A DNA stretch of 64,000 bases, taken from the NCBI RefSeq assembly GCF_003583765.1, contig NZ_QXQA01000001.1:434001-498000 (forward strand), given 5' to 3'. The position numbers and the translations under genes are program-made. This document shows, in pieces, positions 1-7,552 of the stretch. The notes under the pieces are model-generated. The model made no database searches, had not been told where the DNA came from, and saw nothing but the letters and a program-made list of their open reading frames with translations. Numbering within the stretch: the stretch's first letter is position 1; each line of letters opens with the position of its first letter. This DNA comes from Paenibacillus nanensis (GTDB taxonomy: Bacteria > Bacillota > Bacilli > Paenibacillales > Paenibacillaceae).

Positions 1-2
1 TC

Positions 3-263
3 CATATTCACGGCCATAGGTTCCGGGTGCTGAGCAAAAACGGCGAGCCGTTAAAGGGAAGCCCCGTCTACTTGGACACGATTCTAACGCAAGATGACGA
101 GAGCTATGAACTGTATCTGATTGCGGATAACCCGGGCTTATGGATGGCGCATTGCCACAATCTGCAGCATGCTTCGATGGGGATGAGCATGATGCTGAAT
201 TACGAAGGCGTCACGACGCCATACCGAGTGGGCACGAAGTCCGGCAATTTGCCTGATCTATAA
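3..263 (+). CDS. Multicopper oxidase, C-terminal fragment
   Basis: This is the 3' end of a gene that begins before the window. The open frame reads HIHGH from its first codons, then ends with HCHNLQHASMGM. Those are the paired C-terminal copper ligand motifs (HxHGH and HCHxxxHxxxGM) that build the type 1 and trinuclear type 2/3 copper sites in laccase/CotA/CueO-type oxidases; the final Met is the usual axial type 1 ligand. The GTG at 27 is internal and not a start, because copper-ligand sequence lies upstream of it. Enzymes of this family oxidise phenols or metal ions with reduction of oxygen to water; the natural substrate cannot be told from this fragment. The next gene starts about 30 bases downstream on the same strand and may be cotranscribed. 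Confidence 0.9.
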   Translation, partial: HIHGHRFRVLSKNGEPLKGSPVYLDTILTQDDESYELYLIADNPGLWMAHCHNLQHASMGMSMMLNYEGVTTPYRVGTKSGNLPDL

Positions 264-293
264 AATACACCTATCGAAATGGAGGAATTAATC

Positions 294-1103
294 ATGCGTA
301 AAGCGATGGTTGTAAGGGCAGGGAGCGCTCTGGGGAGCGAACTGATGAAGCGATTGGAGGCTCAAGGCACGGAGGTAACAGCCGTTTTTAAGCCGGGGAA
401 GAGAACCGCGCAAGAGCTGTTTGACGCCGCGGAAGGAGCGGATGTGATTTTTTATGGGACTCATTTGAGGTATGATGACGAGCCGGAAAAGGCGCGGCGG
501 CTGACGGAGACTGTAATGGAGGCGGCAAGAAGGAGCGGCGCGAAGGTGGTCAGGATCGATGGAATCTACCAGCCGCCGGAAGAGGCGGATCCTTGGGCGG
601 ACACATCCGGCTCTCCGCCTTCCGTGCTGAGGATTCAAAGCCCGGAGCTCTACGGGGCCTCCGTTAAAAACACGATTATTTATTATATGCTGAAGAAGCT
701 TGCGCATGGAAAAAAAGTGACGACTCTCGGAAGTCTGGATGCTCCGCGCGAATACCTTTATCTTCCCGACGCCGCCGGCCGTATCGTGGAGTTAGCCTCA
801 TGGGAATCCGCATACGGCCAGACCTGGAATATTCGAAGCGGCTCTGAGGTATCGCTTAGGCAGCTTCTTCAGGCTGCTGGAGAAGCAATCGGCGTAAAAC
901 CTATTCTAGAACCGATCGGCGGCTGGAAGCTGCGTTTGCTCCATCGCTATGATACGCGCATAAGCGGTCTATTGGACCGTTATGAGCTTTCGACGCAAAC
1001 GCAGCATAAGGATCAAATGGCCTTGATGGGCACAGTTCCCGTAACGCCATACGCGATTGGCGCAGCCGAGACGATAAGAAGTATGATGGCCCGAAAAGAA
1101 TGA
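294..1103 (+). CDS. NAD(P)-binding NmrA/epimerase-like protein
   Basis: This 269-residue protein has a Rossmann-type start (MRKAMVVRAGSALGSEL) in which the usual GxTGxxG loop has become RAGSALG, so nucleotide binding is likely but atypical. Later parts (a YYML-K region near residue 130, then a substrate-loop region ending in a small helical C-terminus) fit the extended/atypical SDR family. The ATG at 294 is preferred to the ATG at 279 because GGAGGA (281-286) sits 7 bases before it. It follows the multicopper oxidase closely and is convergent with the ECF41 sigma gene, whose stop lies only 10 bases away. ECF41 factors are often encoded beside epimerase/NmrA-type proteins, so a functional tie is possible. 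Its substrate is unknown. Confidence 0.75.
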   Translation: MRKAMVVRAGSALGSELMKRLEAQGTEVTAVFKPGKRTAQELFDAAEGADVIFYGTHLRYDDEPEKARRLTETVMEAARRSGAKVVRIDGIYQPPEEADPWADTSGSPPSVLRIQSPELYGASVKNTIIYYMLKKLAHGKKVTTLGSLDAPREYLYLPDAAGRIVELASWESAYGQTWNIRSGSEVSLRQLLQAAGEAIGVKPILEPIGGWKLRLLHRYDTRISGLLDRYELSTQTQHKDQMALMGTVPVTPYAIGAAETIRSMMARKE

Positions 1104-1113
1104 AGGTGAAGAG

Positions 1114-2028
1114 CTATCCCAGCCGCAGGTGCGTCAGCTTATCCGGATTCCGAACGAGGTACATCTTGTGAACGAGGCCGTCCTTAAACGCAAGGCTGAC
1201 GACAGTCGGAAACGGCTCCGAGGGCGTGCTGAGCACAAAACCAAGCTGCCCGTTCACCTTCACGAGCCGTACGCTGCCGGCGCCGTCGTCCTTCGAAGCG
1301 AGTCCTTGTATAAACGCAAGGACTCGCTTGCTTGTTTCGATCGGCTTAATGGCGGCGAACACCTTGCCGCCTCCGTCGCTGTACAAGACGATATCTTCCG
1401 ACAGCATCGCAAATAGTCCTTCCATGTCGCCAGTGGAGGCGGCATGGAGAAAACGCATCACCAGCTGGTCGGCATGCTCGTTAGCGGCCGGTTCCGCAGC
1501 CTTCTCATCGTCCTGAATTTTTCGTTTTAGACGGCTGTAGATTTTGCGGCAGCCGATCTCCGTCCGGTTCACAAAATCCGCAATCTCGCGGTAATCGTAA
1601 TCGAAGGCCTCCCGCAAAATAAATACCGCGCGCTCTATCGGCGTCAGCCTCTCGAGCATGACGAGGAAGGCGTACGAAATCGTGTCTTCCAGCTCAATCG
1701 TCTGAATGGGATCCTGCCCCGCGTTGGAGCCGGAAATTACGGCAGCCGAATAGTCCTGCACCAGCGGCTCGGGAAGCCATGGTCCGACATAGACCTCTCT
1801 CTTCTTGCGGGCGGATTTCAAATAATCGAGGCAGCGGTTCGTTACGATTTTGCATAAATAAGCCTTCAGATTGCGAACGGACGGGTTCTCCTTCGAACGC
1901 TCCTGCTGCTGGACGGTTAAAAAAGCGTCCTGCACCAAGTCTTCGGCATGCGTAACGGATCCCAGCATCCGATACGCGATGGATAGAAGAAGCGGCCTGT
2001 ACGTTTGGTACACGGAATCAAGCTCCAC
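1114..2028 (-). CDS. ECF41-family RNA polymerase sigma factor
   Basis: This 304-residue protein has sigma region 2 (residues about 8-72), a linker, sigma region 4 (about 115-165) and a SnoaL/NTF2-like C-terminal domain. The linker motif WLPEP (84-88), the DGGGK motif in the C-terminal domain and NPDKL near the end are the hallmarks of group ECF41, in which the fused C-terminal domain modulates activity in place of a separate anti-sigma factor. The start is GTG, preceded by AGAAGGGA. It overlaps the 3' end of the FAD oxidoreductase by 11 bases, so the two are translationally linked in one operon. ECF41 genes are typically beside carboxymuconolactone decarboxylase, oxidoreductase or epimerase genes, as here. 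The operon carries a matching ECF41 promoter, which suggests autoregulation. Confidence 0.92.
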   Translation of the reverse strand: MELDSVYQTYRPLLLSIAYRMLGSVTHAEDLVQDAFLTVQQQERSKENPSVRNLKAYLCKIVTNRCLDYLKSARKKREVYVGPWLPEPLVQDYSAAVISGSNAGQDPIQTIELEDTISYAFLVMLERLTPIERAVFILREAFDYDYREIADFVNRTEIGCRKIYSRLKRKIQDDEKAAEPAANEHADQLVMRFLHAASTGDMEGLFAMLSEDIVLYSDGGGKVFAAIKPIETSKRVLAFIQGLASKDDGAGSVRLVKVNGQLGFVLSTPSEPFPTVVSLAFKDGLVHKMYLVRNPDKLTHLRLG

Positions 2029-3334
2029 GATGAATCCCTTCTTTTCCCTTTTGTATACGAGCTATTATACAATGAGCGGCGTCTTTCGCGCTTGTTAAAG
2101 ATGCGTTTGCCAGCATCCCGGAGTCCCCCGCCCAGTCGCCTGCCGCGTAAAGACCGGGCCGGCCTTCGACTGCAGTCCCGGGTCTGCCTTTAAAACCGCC
2201 GCTTTCGGCGGTTACGGCGGCGTGGGAGACCAGCAGGCGCGGAAGGAACCGCTGCTGGACGACATGGCTGCGCCAGCCGGGCTGAATAAGGTCCAGGAAC
2301 CCTTCCAGCTCGCGTTTATCCTGCTGCGGGTCGGATTCCATTCCAACCGGTAAGTATTTCATCGCGTGTACGACCGAAAGCTCCGGATCATCGGAGAACG
2401 AAGCGACGGCGGAGTGGTTGGAGTAATACCAAGGGAAATCGGCGCCAAGCGCAAACCGGGTTTTCGGATCCGGCATTCCTTTCACAACGAGATCCAAGCA
2501 GGCGGCCCGGACGGGGATTAGCTGCTCATAGCGGGCGGCATCCGCAGAAGGCAGAGCGGGATGAAGGAGCGAGAGCGTTTCCGTCGGCCCTGCTGTCGAC
2601 AAGACGCTGCGGGCGGCAAGCTGTGTTCCGTCTTTTAACGAAACGGTCATTTGCGGCCAGGCGCCGGCTATTTCGGCGGCAGGCGAGCTCGCGCGGATCG
2701 AGACGCCGGCCTGCAGCGCTTGTTCGGTTAGCTGGCTGACGATGCTTTGCCAGCCGCCGTCCACGTATAGAACTTGACCATGCTGCAGCTGCTCGATGGC
2801 GGCCCCTGCGCTAAGCAGGCGGGGCGCATGGCAGTAGGTAGACACGCGCACGAGCGCTAGGACGAGACTCTGCACGCGCGGACTCGCAATTTGCGAATCT
2901 AGATAAGCTTGCAGGCTAACCGAACGCAAAGCGGAAGAATCCGTCTTGCGCAGGCGGGAGTAGAAGCGGAAAAGCTGCATTTTTTCGTTCCATTTCAAAA
3001 AAGAGCCTAAAAACAGTTGAGCGAACGGAAGGGCTTTGTTCTGGCCGTTGGTCCCTTTAAACACAAACGTGCCATTCGGCTTAGGCGATGCGCCGGTCAG
3101 CGAAACGCCGACCTCCCGCAGAATGGGAAGCGCGCTCTTATAGAGAGCATGAGGCCCAAGATTAACGCGGGCATTCGCCATTTCAGTCGAATCCGCGCGG
3201 CCGCCGGCTTTCCCCCCTTTGTCGAGCAGCAATACGGACAGTCCCTCCCGCGCCATATAAATGGAGGCGGTTAACCCCGCGATGCCGGCTCCAACCACGA
3301 TAACGTCCCATTCCTTATTACGGTCTTGATTCAT
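2018..3334 (-). CDS. FAD-dependent amine oxidase/phytoene desaturase-like oxidoreductase
   Basis: This 438-residue flavoprotein carries a dinucleotide-binding start (DVIVVGAGIAGLTAS), followed by the acidic end of strand 2 and a GGRA motif, as in the amine oxidase/phytoene dehydrogenase superfamily. Near the C-terminus GLYAAGDWAG is the second FAD contact. The substrate is unknown. The ATG at 3334 is chosen because AAAGGATG lies about 8 bases upstream; the longer frame back to 3400 would start upstream of the inferred promoter and has no ribosome site. It is the first gene of an operon with the overlapping ECF41 sigma gene and is the likely target of that sigma factor. The best alternative is a carotenoid-related desaturase, but no other carotenoid genes are present. 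Confidence 0.85.
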   Translation of the reverse strand: MNQDRNKEWDVIVVGAGIAGLTASIYMAREGLSVLLLDKGGKAGGRADSTEMANARVNLGPHALYKSALPILREVGVSLTGASPKPNGTFVFKGTNGQNKALPFAQLFLGSFLKWNEKMQLFRFYSRLRKTDSSALRSVSLQAYLDSQIASPRVQSLVLALVRVSTYCHAPRLLSAGAAIEQLQHGQVLYVDGGWQSIVSQLTEQALQAGVSIRASSPAAEIAGAWPQMTVSLKDGTQLAARSVLSTAGPTETLSLLHPALPSADAARYEQLIPVRAACLDLVVKGMPDPKTRFALGADFPWYYSNHSAVASFSDDPELSVVHAMKYLPVGMESDPQQDKRELEGFLDLIQPGWRSHVVQQRFLPRLLVSHAAVTAESGGFKGRPGTAVEGRPGLYAAGDWAGDSGMLANASLTSAKDAAHCIIARIQKGKEGIHRGA

Positions 3335-3366
3335 GCGTATCATCCTTTCAGCTTTGTTGCTAACAA

Positions 3367-3393
3367 GACGACTAACGGAAAGGATTTGTGACC
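3367..3393 (-). promoter_or_regulatory. Putative ECF41 promoter
   Basis: On the minus strand GGTCACA (3393-3387), a 16-base spacer and CGTC (3370-3367) match the published ECF41 consensus TGTCACA...CGTC with one mismatch in the first box. It lies 33 bases upstream of the oxidoreductase ATG, so transcription would start shortly before the ribosome site. This fits autoregulation of the oxidoreductase-sigma operon. Confidence 0.65.
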
Positions 3394-3432
3394 ATACCAT
3401 TAAAATAGTTGGAGTAAAACCAAATATTTGAT

Positions 3433-3461
3433 TGTTTACCCATTAAACAAAGTCTGATAAT
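3433..3461 (+). promoter_or_regulatory. Possible sigma-A promoter for the epimerase gene
   Basis: TTGTTT (3433-3438) and GATAAT (3456-3461) are 17 bases apart and lie 36 bases before the TTG start. The -10 box is 5/6, the -35 box weak. It is back-to-back with the ECF41-type promoter of the divergent operon. Confidence 0.4.
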
Positions 3462-3496
3462 CTAAATGTTGTATTTGCGAAAAAGGAGTGATCACG

Positions 3497-4357
3497 TTGA
3501 CGGATAAAAAGAAAAAAGTAGTCGTAACAGGCGGCAGCGGCATGCTGGGGCGCTGGGTTGTGAAGCATTTTGTCGAGCATGGCTATGAGGTTCTGAACGT
3601 GGACACTCGTCATCCTGAAGAGGAGCTCTGTCCGACGCTTATTGTCGATCTTCAAGATTTGGGCCAGACCTACGGCGCGCTGGCAGGGGCAGACGCGGTT
3701 GTACATATGGCGGCGATTCCAAGAGCGGGAATGGTACCGCCTGAGGTGACGTTCCGCAACAATGTGATGGCGACTTATAACGTGTTGGAAGCGGCAGCGG
3801 GACTCGGGATCAAGAAGGCCGTAATCGCTTCAAGCGAATCCTCGTACGGCATCTGCTTCGCGGTGCATCCGTTCGGTCCGCAATACGTGCCAATGGATGA
3901 AGAGCATCCGCAGCTGCCGCAAGACAGCTATGGCTTGTCGAAAGTCGTCAACGAGCTGACGGCGGATATGTTCCATCGAAGATCCGGCATCCAGGTTGTG
4001 TCGCTGCGGCTTGGCAACGTCATTCCGCCGGAATGGTATGAGCGCTTCCCGTCATGGATCCATAATCCTGAAGAGCGGGAGAGAATTTTATGGAGCTATA
4101 TCGATACCCGCGACGCTGCGGAAGCTTGCCGTCTTGCGATCGAAACGGATGGTCTCGGTTCCGTCGCGCTGAACCTGGGATCGAACGAAACAAGCATGGC
4201 TATTCCAAGCCGCGAACTGATGGCCGCGCGTTATCCGGAAGTGACGGATTTCCGCGCACCGCTTGAAGGCTATGAAGCGCTGCTGAACAGTGAAAAAGCG
4301 ATGAAGCTGCTCGGCTGGGAGCCAAAGTATAAGTGGCGCGAGCAGTTAGGCAAATAA
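3497..4357 (+). CDS. NAD-dependent epimerase/dehydratase (extended SDR)
   Basis: This 286-residue protein has the nucleotide-binding motif VTGGSGMLGRW at the N-terminus, the SSESSYG strand holding the catalytic Ser, and the active-site YGLSK (YxxxK), all in the order expected of extended SDR sugar epimerases and uronate dehydrogenases. The substrate, a nucleotide sugar or a uronate, cannot be fixed by eye. The TTG at 3497 is preferred to the GTG at 3488: the ribosome site AAAGGAG ends directly before the GTG but leaves about 9 bases before the TTG. It is divergent from the ECF41 operon and followed by its own terminator, so it is probably monocistronic. Confidence 0.85.
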   Translation: MTDKKKKVVVTGGSGMLGRWVVKHFVEHGYEVLNVDTRHPEEELCPTLIVDLQDLGQTYGALAGADAVVHMAAIPRAGMVPPEVTFRNNVMATYNVLEAAAGLGIKKAVIASSESSYGICFAVHPFGPQYVPMDEEHPQLPQDSYGLSKVVNELTADMFHRRSGIQVVSLRLGNVIPPEWYERFPSWIHNPEERERILWSYIDTRDAAEACRLAIETDGLGSVALNLGSNETSMAIPSRELMAARYPEVTDFRAPLEGYEALLNSEKAMKLLGWEPKYKWREQLGK

Positions 4358-4375
4358 TGGAGTATTAGTTGAGGC

Positions 4376-4421
4376 TTGCCCTTATCGTACGAGTTGTTCG
4401 AGAAGGGCAATTTCTTTTTTT
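4376..4421 (+). terminator. Intrinsic terminator after epimerase gene
   Basis: TTGCCCTT (4376-4383) pairs perfectly with AAGGGCAA (4403-4410), followed by TTTC and a run of seven T. It lies just before the exporter gene and overlaps the false 5' extension of that frame. Confidence 0.8.
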
Positions 4422-4455
4422 GCATCAATCACATGACGAAAGAAGTGGAGTGGAC

Positions 4456-5358
4456 TTGGGTTATCTTCTTCTGCTGCTCGCGACGCTCGCGTGGAGCTTT
4501 GTCGGCGTGCTTGTTAAGACGTCATCAACCATGGTGGACAGCTCGGTCATTACATTTGCGCGGTTTTTTTTCGGTGTCATTTTTCTTGGCATCATTTTAT
4601 TTATCAGGGATGGCAAAATTCAGCTTCGTATAGGGCTGAAGTGGATATGGATTGGCGCGGTCGGGAAGGCGCTCAATTATACGTTTGAGAATATCGCGAT
4701 TAAGCTTGGCTACTCCTACGGCAACATTCTGGTGCAGCCGGTTCAGACCGTCGTGTTGTTGTTGGCGGCATGGCTGATGTTCAAGGAGAAGATAACGCCG
4801 CGAGGCTGGCTTGCCGCGCTGCTGTGCATCGCGGGGGTCCTCGTCGTCGGCTGGAACGGAAAGCCGGTAAGCGAACTTATGGAGGGCAGCGGACTGACGT
4901 CGCTGTTGTTTACGCTCGCCGGGATCGGCGCCGCGATTCATGTATTAAGCCAGCGGATGCTGCTTAAAGTGATGGACAACGGCAATATGAATTTATCGGT
5001 ATTTTTCGTAAGCACGTTAGTCGTTATCACTCCAATTCCCATGCAAACGGATGGCCTTGGCCTAGTTGGTCCCGTAACCGTCTGGGCTGTCTTGGCCCTG
5101 GTCCTGTTAGGCGTGATTACAGGTCTTAGCTTCTTCTGGTTTGCGGAAGCGATTAAGCGTGTCCCGTTCGCCATCGTCGCGATTGTCGGCAATAGTATGG
5201 TTCTCTTTACTTTATTATGGTCGTATTTATTTTTCGACGAGCCGATGACGCGCTATTTAATTGCCGGAACGGTTATTTTTATCGCGGGCATTCTGCTGCT
5301 GAACTTCCCGATGCCGCGCCGAAATAAGGAGGGGGCGGTTCCCGAGCCTGCAAGGTGA
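4456..5358 (+). CDS. DMT-superfamily (EamA) transporter
   Basis: This 300-residue integral membrane protein has about ten hydrophobic helices arranged as two EamA repeats. The first begins at the N-terminus (LATLAWSFVGVLVKT), the second near residue 147, and a signature-like segment FDEPMTRYLIAGTVIF closes the second repeat. Members export or import small metabolites such as amino acids, with no cofactor motif to indicate the substrate. The TTG at 4456 is preferred because AAGTGGAG lies just upstream and the protein then begins directly with the first helix; the longer frame from 4369 would include the terminator hairpin of the previous gene. No partner gene is adjacent. Confidence 0.85.
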   Translation: MGYLLLLLATLAWSFVGVLVKTSSTMVDSSVITFARFFFGVIFLGIILFIRDGKIQLRIGLKWIWIGAVGKALNYTFENIAIKLGYSYGNILVQPVQTVVLLLAAWLMFKEKITPRGWLAALLCIAGVLVVGWNGKPVSELMEGSGLTSLLFTLAGIGAAIHVLSQRMLLKVMDNGNMNLSVFFVSTLVVITPIPMQTDGLGLVGPVTVWAVLALVLLGVITGLSFFWFAEAIKRVPFAIVAIVGNSMVLFTLLWSYLFFDEPMTRYLIAGTVIFIAGILLLNFPMPRRNKEGAVPEPAR

Positions 5359-5519
5359 GGGGGCTGTCTCCTTTTTTCATTTTCCGGTTGGAGCTTCGTA
5401 TCCTCCGCTTTGCCCTCGCAGCCCGCCGCAATGATATCGCCGACCCCATGCAGCGCAATGGCAGCCGCTTTTAGAGCCGTTTCAATATAAATTGCCCCGT
5501 TAAAACAGCCCCTTTTCAT
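5253..5519 (-). CDS. Possible small protein or gene remnant, unrecognised
   Basis: An 88-codon frame runs antisense to the space after the exporter gene and partly over its 3' end. Its first 50 residues (from MKRGCFNGAIYIETALK) have a protein-like composition and include a hydrophobic stretch ending in AAGCEGK, but the tail is merely the reverse of the exporter's coding frame. There is no convincing ribosome site before the ATG. It may be a decayed gene end. I do not recognise it. Confidence 0.2.
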   Translation of the reverse strand: MKRGCFNGAIYIETALKAAAIALHGVGDIIAAGCEGKAEDTKLQPENEKRRQPPHLAGSGTAPSLFRRGIGKFSSRMPAIKITVPAIK

Positions 5520-5627
5520 TCGCGTCTAGTAGGTCCCTTCCCGTATATGCAACCATTTCCCGCCGTTTGTTCGACAATTATTTCCTGGGTCATAATGTTA
5601 GAATCGGGGAGGCGGAAAAAGAGCGTG

Positions 5628-5751
5628 TTTTGTCGTAAGACGATGGTTGCGGAAAGTCTATATAGAGGGGAAATGGAATGATAGGGATAACGGAGAAGTA
5701 AAAACGATCGACGAGATGGTCGATATCTATTATGTGCTTAATACTGGATAA
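5628..5751 (+). pseudogene. Possible gene remnant in the 5.36-5.79 kb gap
   Basis: In the 436-base gap between the exporter and the next gene, one reading frame ends in a protein-like tail (GEVKTIDEMVDIYYVLNTG, stop at 5749-5751) with no usable start. A second frame from a GTG near 5635 stops at about 5690. This could be a short gene broken by a frameshift. Upstream, a stretch beginning GGGGAGGCGG (around 5607) could be an old ribosome site. The rest of the gap shows nothing recognisable. Confidence 0.2.
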
Positions 5752-5794
5752 TCGAATGTAATCGCCTTAAAGCAAATGAGGGGGAAGTGACTCG

Positions 5795-6259
5795 ATGCGG
5801 CTATTTTTAAATCGAAAGGCTCTTTTTTTGCTGTTCCATGGTTTATTTATCATTCCTGTTGTATTTAGTACAGTCATGATTGCGGCTCAAATGAAAGCTT
5901 CCTTATCGATTGGAGAACTGCTTGGATTTACAAGAGAACATTATGATTTTATGGAACGATTTGGAATTAACGAAGAAAACATAATAGATGTTTTTGCTGA
6001 AGGAGAAATTTCTGCGGACTTCTACAAAGAGCAGGAAAGAGCGGTGCTGCGGGATTACAATTTCCCGAATCCTTTTTATTTTTATTTTGGCTTCGTCATT
6101 CTGCTTGTATATTTAGGCTTGTACTACTACTTTGCAAAGACCGTTCGAACGAAAACAATAATCGTCATTTCACCGCTGATCATCACCATTCTCATCTGCG
6201 CTTATTTTATCGCGGCTTATTCGGAAAACGATCTCCTATTATTAGGATTCTGGGTATAG
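5795..6259 (+). CDS. Small membrane protein of unknown function
   Basis: The 154-residue product has an N-terminal hydrophobic helix (residues about 9-31), an extended soluble region rich in acidic and aromatic residues (40-95), and two C-terminal helices (about 96-113 and 120-142). A GAGGGGGAAG ribosome site precedes the ATG by about 7 bases. No family is recognised. It is followed 31 bases later by a second small membrane protein gene on the same strand, so the two are probably one operon. Base composition here is more AT-rich than in neighbouring operons, which may point to later acquisition. Confidence 0.7.
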   Translation: MRLFLNRKALFLLFHGLFIIPVVFSTVMIAAQMKASLSIGELLGFTREHYDFMERFGINEENIIDVFAEGEISADFYKEQERAVLRDYNFPNPFYFYFGFVILLVYLGLYYYFAKTVRTKTIIVISPLIITILICAYFIAAYSENDLLLLGFWV

Positions 6260-6290
6260 GCGCTTATTCATAAGGATAGGGGGACTATAG

Positions 6291-6692
6291 ATGAAACCAA
6301 TCGTTTTTCTCTATTCTTGTCTGACTTCCATTTTTATAAGCCCATTTATACTTACAGCGGTAATCGCCAATTTTTCATGGGTCTTTATCCTTTATTCATG
6401 GTTATTCACGGTTATTCCCGTATTGGTATGCGGAATCGCCTGTGCTTCGATTAACGAGCTTATACAGAAGAAAGTGAAACGAAGGGGCGTATATGTCCTA
6501 TTCGAATCAATCGTAATCCTCGCGATCTCATTATTAGGCTCGTTAATTGCAGCCGCCTCTATCTTTGACGGGACACCCGATACCCCTATTTTCCTGGGCT
6601 ATGGGTACATATGCGCCGTCATCTATCAAATTTCAACCCATATCTATGGGCGGCTGGAAGCTGGGAGGAGGAAAGAAGAGTCAGCAAAATAA
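6291..6692 (+). CDS. Small membrane protein of unknown function
   Basis: The 133-residue product consists of four hydrophobic helices (about 3-27, 30-50, 68-88 and 97-117) and a short charged tail ending in RRKEESAK. Only the loop around residues 55-66 (ELIQKKVKRRG) is strongly basic, which suggests it faces the cytoplasm. The ribosome site AGGGGGA lies 6 bases before the ATG. It sits directly after another small membrane protein and ahead of a bidirectional terminator. No family is recognised; a paired membrane complex is plausible but unproven. Confidence 0.7.
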   Translation: MKPIVFLYSCLTSIFISPFILTAVIANFSWVFILYSWLFTVIPVLVCGIACASINELIQKKVKRRGVYVLFESIVILAISLLGSLIAAASIFDGTPDTPIFLGYGYICAVIYQISTHIYGRLEAGRRKEESAK

Positions 6693-6746
6693 GTAGAGCA
6701 TATTGGAGCCGCGGGCTAACCCTGCTCTAATGCTTAATCACATAAA

Positions 6747-6778
6747 GAGCCGTGCCCATGCCGCACGGCTCCATTTTT
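6747..6778. terminator. Bidirectional intrinsic terminator
   Basis: GAGCCGTGC (6747-6755) pairs perfectly with GCACGGCTC (6763-6771), followed by a T-rich tract on the plus strand. It lies between the membrane-protein pair and the convergent Nudix gene. Confidence 0.85.
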
Positions 6779-6788
6779 ATGCGTTTTA

Positions 6789-7406
6789 TTAGTCCAGGAG
6801 CACCTCTTTGGCCGGATCATCGAGGAATTCGAACATCATGCGCAGCTGCTCCGTCGTGTTGCGTTGCGCGGAGAGCTCGGGCAGATTGTCTCTGTCAAAG
6901 AAGCCTGCCTCGCTTGTTTCCATTCCGCCTGCCGCTCGGCCGCCGACGATTCTGCATTGGATAAACAGTTTATAGATGTGGTACGGCTCAGGCGGATGAT
7001 GGTGGAATTTTTTGTCCAGCACGGCTAATAACCGGACGGGCTCCACATCGAGGCCGGATTCTTCCTTTGCTTCTTTAACCGCGATTTCGGAAGGGGACAG
7101 TCCGATATCCGCCCAGCCGCCTGGCAGCGCCCATGCCCCGTCAATTTTTTCGCGGACCAAAAGAATTTTATCGTCTTGAAAGACGACGGCCCGAATATCG
7201 ACCTTCGGAGTGGCATAGCCCGTGTCGCCGGCAAAAGTCAGCTTAATTGTTTCTTTGCCGATATCCGTATACTCCGAAAGAATGTCGATGCTAAGCTGCC
7301 TTAACAGTTCATACCGTTCAATATCGTAAACGTCCTTTGCGTAGGTCAAGCCTGTCTGCGCGATCGCTTGGATCTGTTTTGCCCATGCTAACCATTTCGG
7401 TTCCAT
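6789..7406 (-). CDS. Nudix hydrolase (YjhB-like)
   Basis: The 205-residue protein has an N-terminal helical domain (residues 1-60) typical of the YjhB-type Nudix proteins, followed by a Nudix domain. The Nudix box reads GWADIGLSPSEIAVKEAKEE and continues SGLD, with the catalytic KEAKEE helix that binds Mg2+. Members hydrolyse nucleoside-diphosphate derivatives such as ADP-ribose or nucleotide sugars; the substrate here is unknown. GAGGAG lies about 11 bases before the ATG. It is convergent with the small membrane-protein operon and lies downstream of the terminator of the GH87 gene. Confidence 0.88.
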   Translation of the reverse strand: MEPKWLAWAKQIQAIAQTGLTYAKDVYDIERYELLRQLSIDILSEYTDIGKETIKLTFAGDTGYATPKVDIRAVVFQDDKILLVREKIDGAWALPGGWADIGLSPSEIAVKEAKEESGLDVEPVRLLAVLDKKFHHHPPEPYHIYKLFIQCRIVGGRAAGGMETSEAGFFDRDNLPELSAQRNTTEQLRMMFEFLDDPAKEVLLD

Positions 7407-7491
7407 CTCGGTTTCCGCTCCTCGCCCAATATTTTACTCCTAGTATACTACTCTTCCAGGCCGCTTGGGTAACGCGGAAGGAGCAAGGCGC

Positions 7492-7530
7492 AAAAAAGCA
7501 GCCCGCCCGGTTTCCCGAACAGGCGGCTTT
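7492..7530 (-). terminator. Terminator of the GH87 gene
   Basis: Read on the minus strand, a GC-rich imperfect hairpin (GCCGCC ... GGGCGGGC) is followed by a run of six T. It begins 22 bases after the GH87 stop codon. Confidence 0.75.
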
Positions 7531-7552
7531 CATGCTTAAAAATGATGCTGGA

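Noticed and set aside
5688..5705. Stretch TAGGGATAACGG resembling the I-SceI homing-endonuclease site
   Set aside because: Only the first ten bases match; the second half differs and there is no intron or endonuclease gene nearby.
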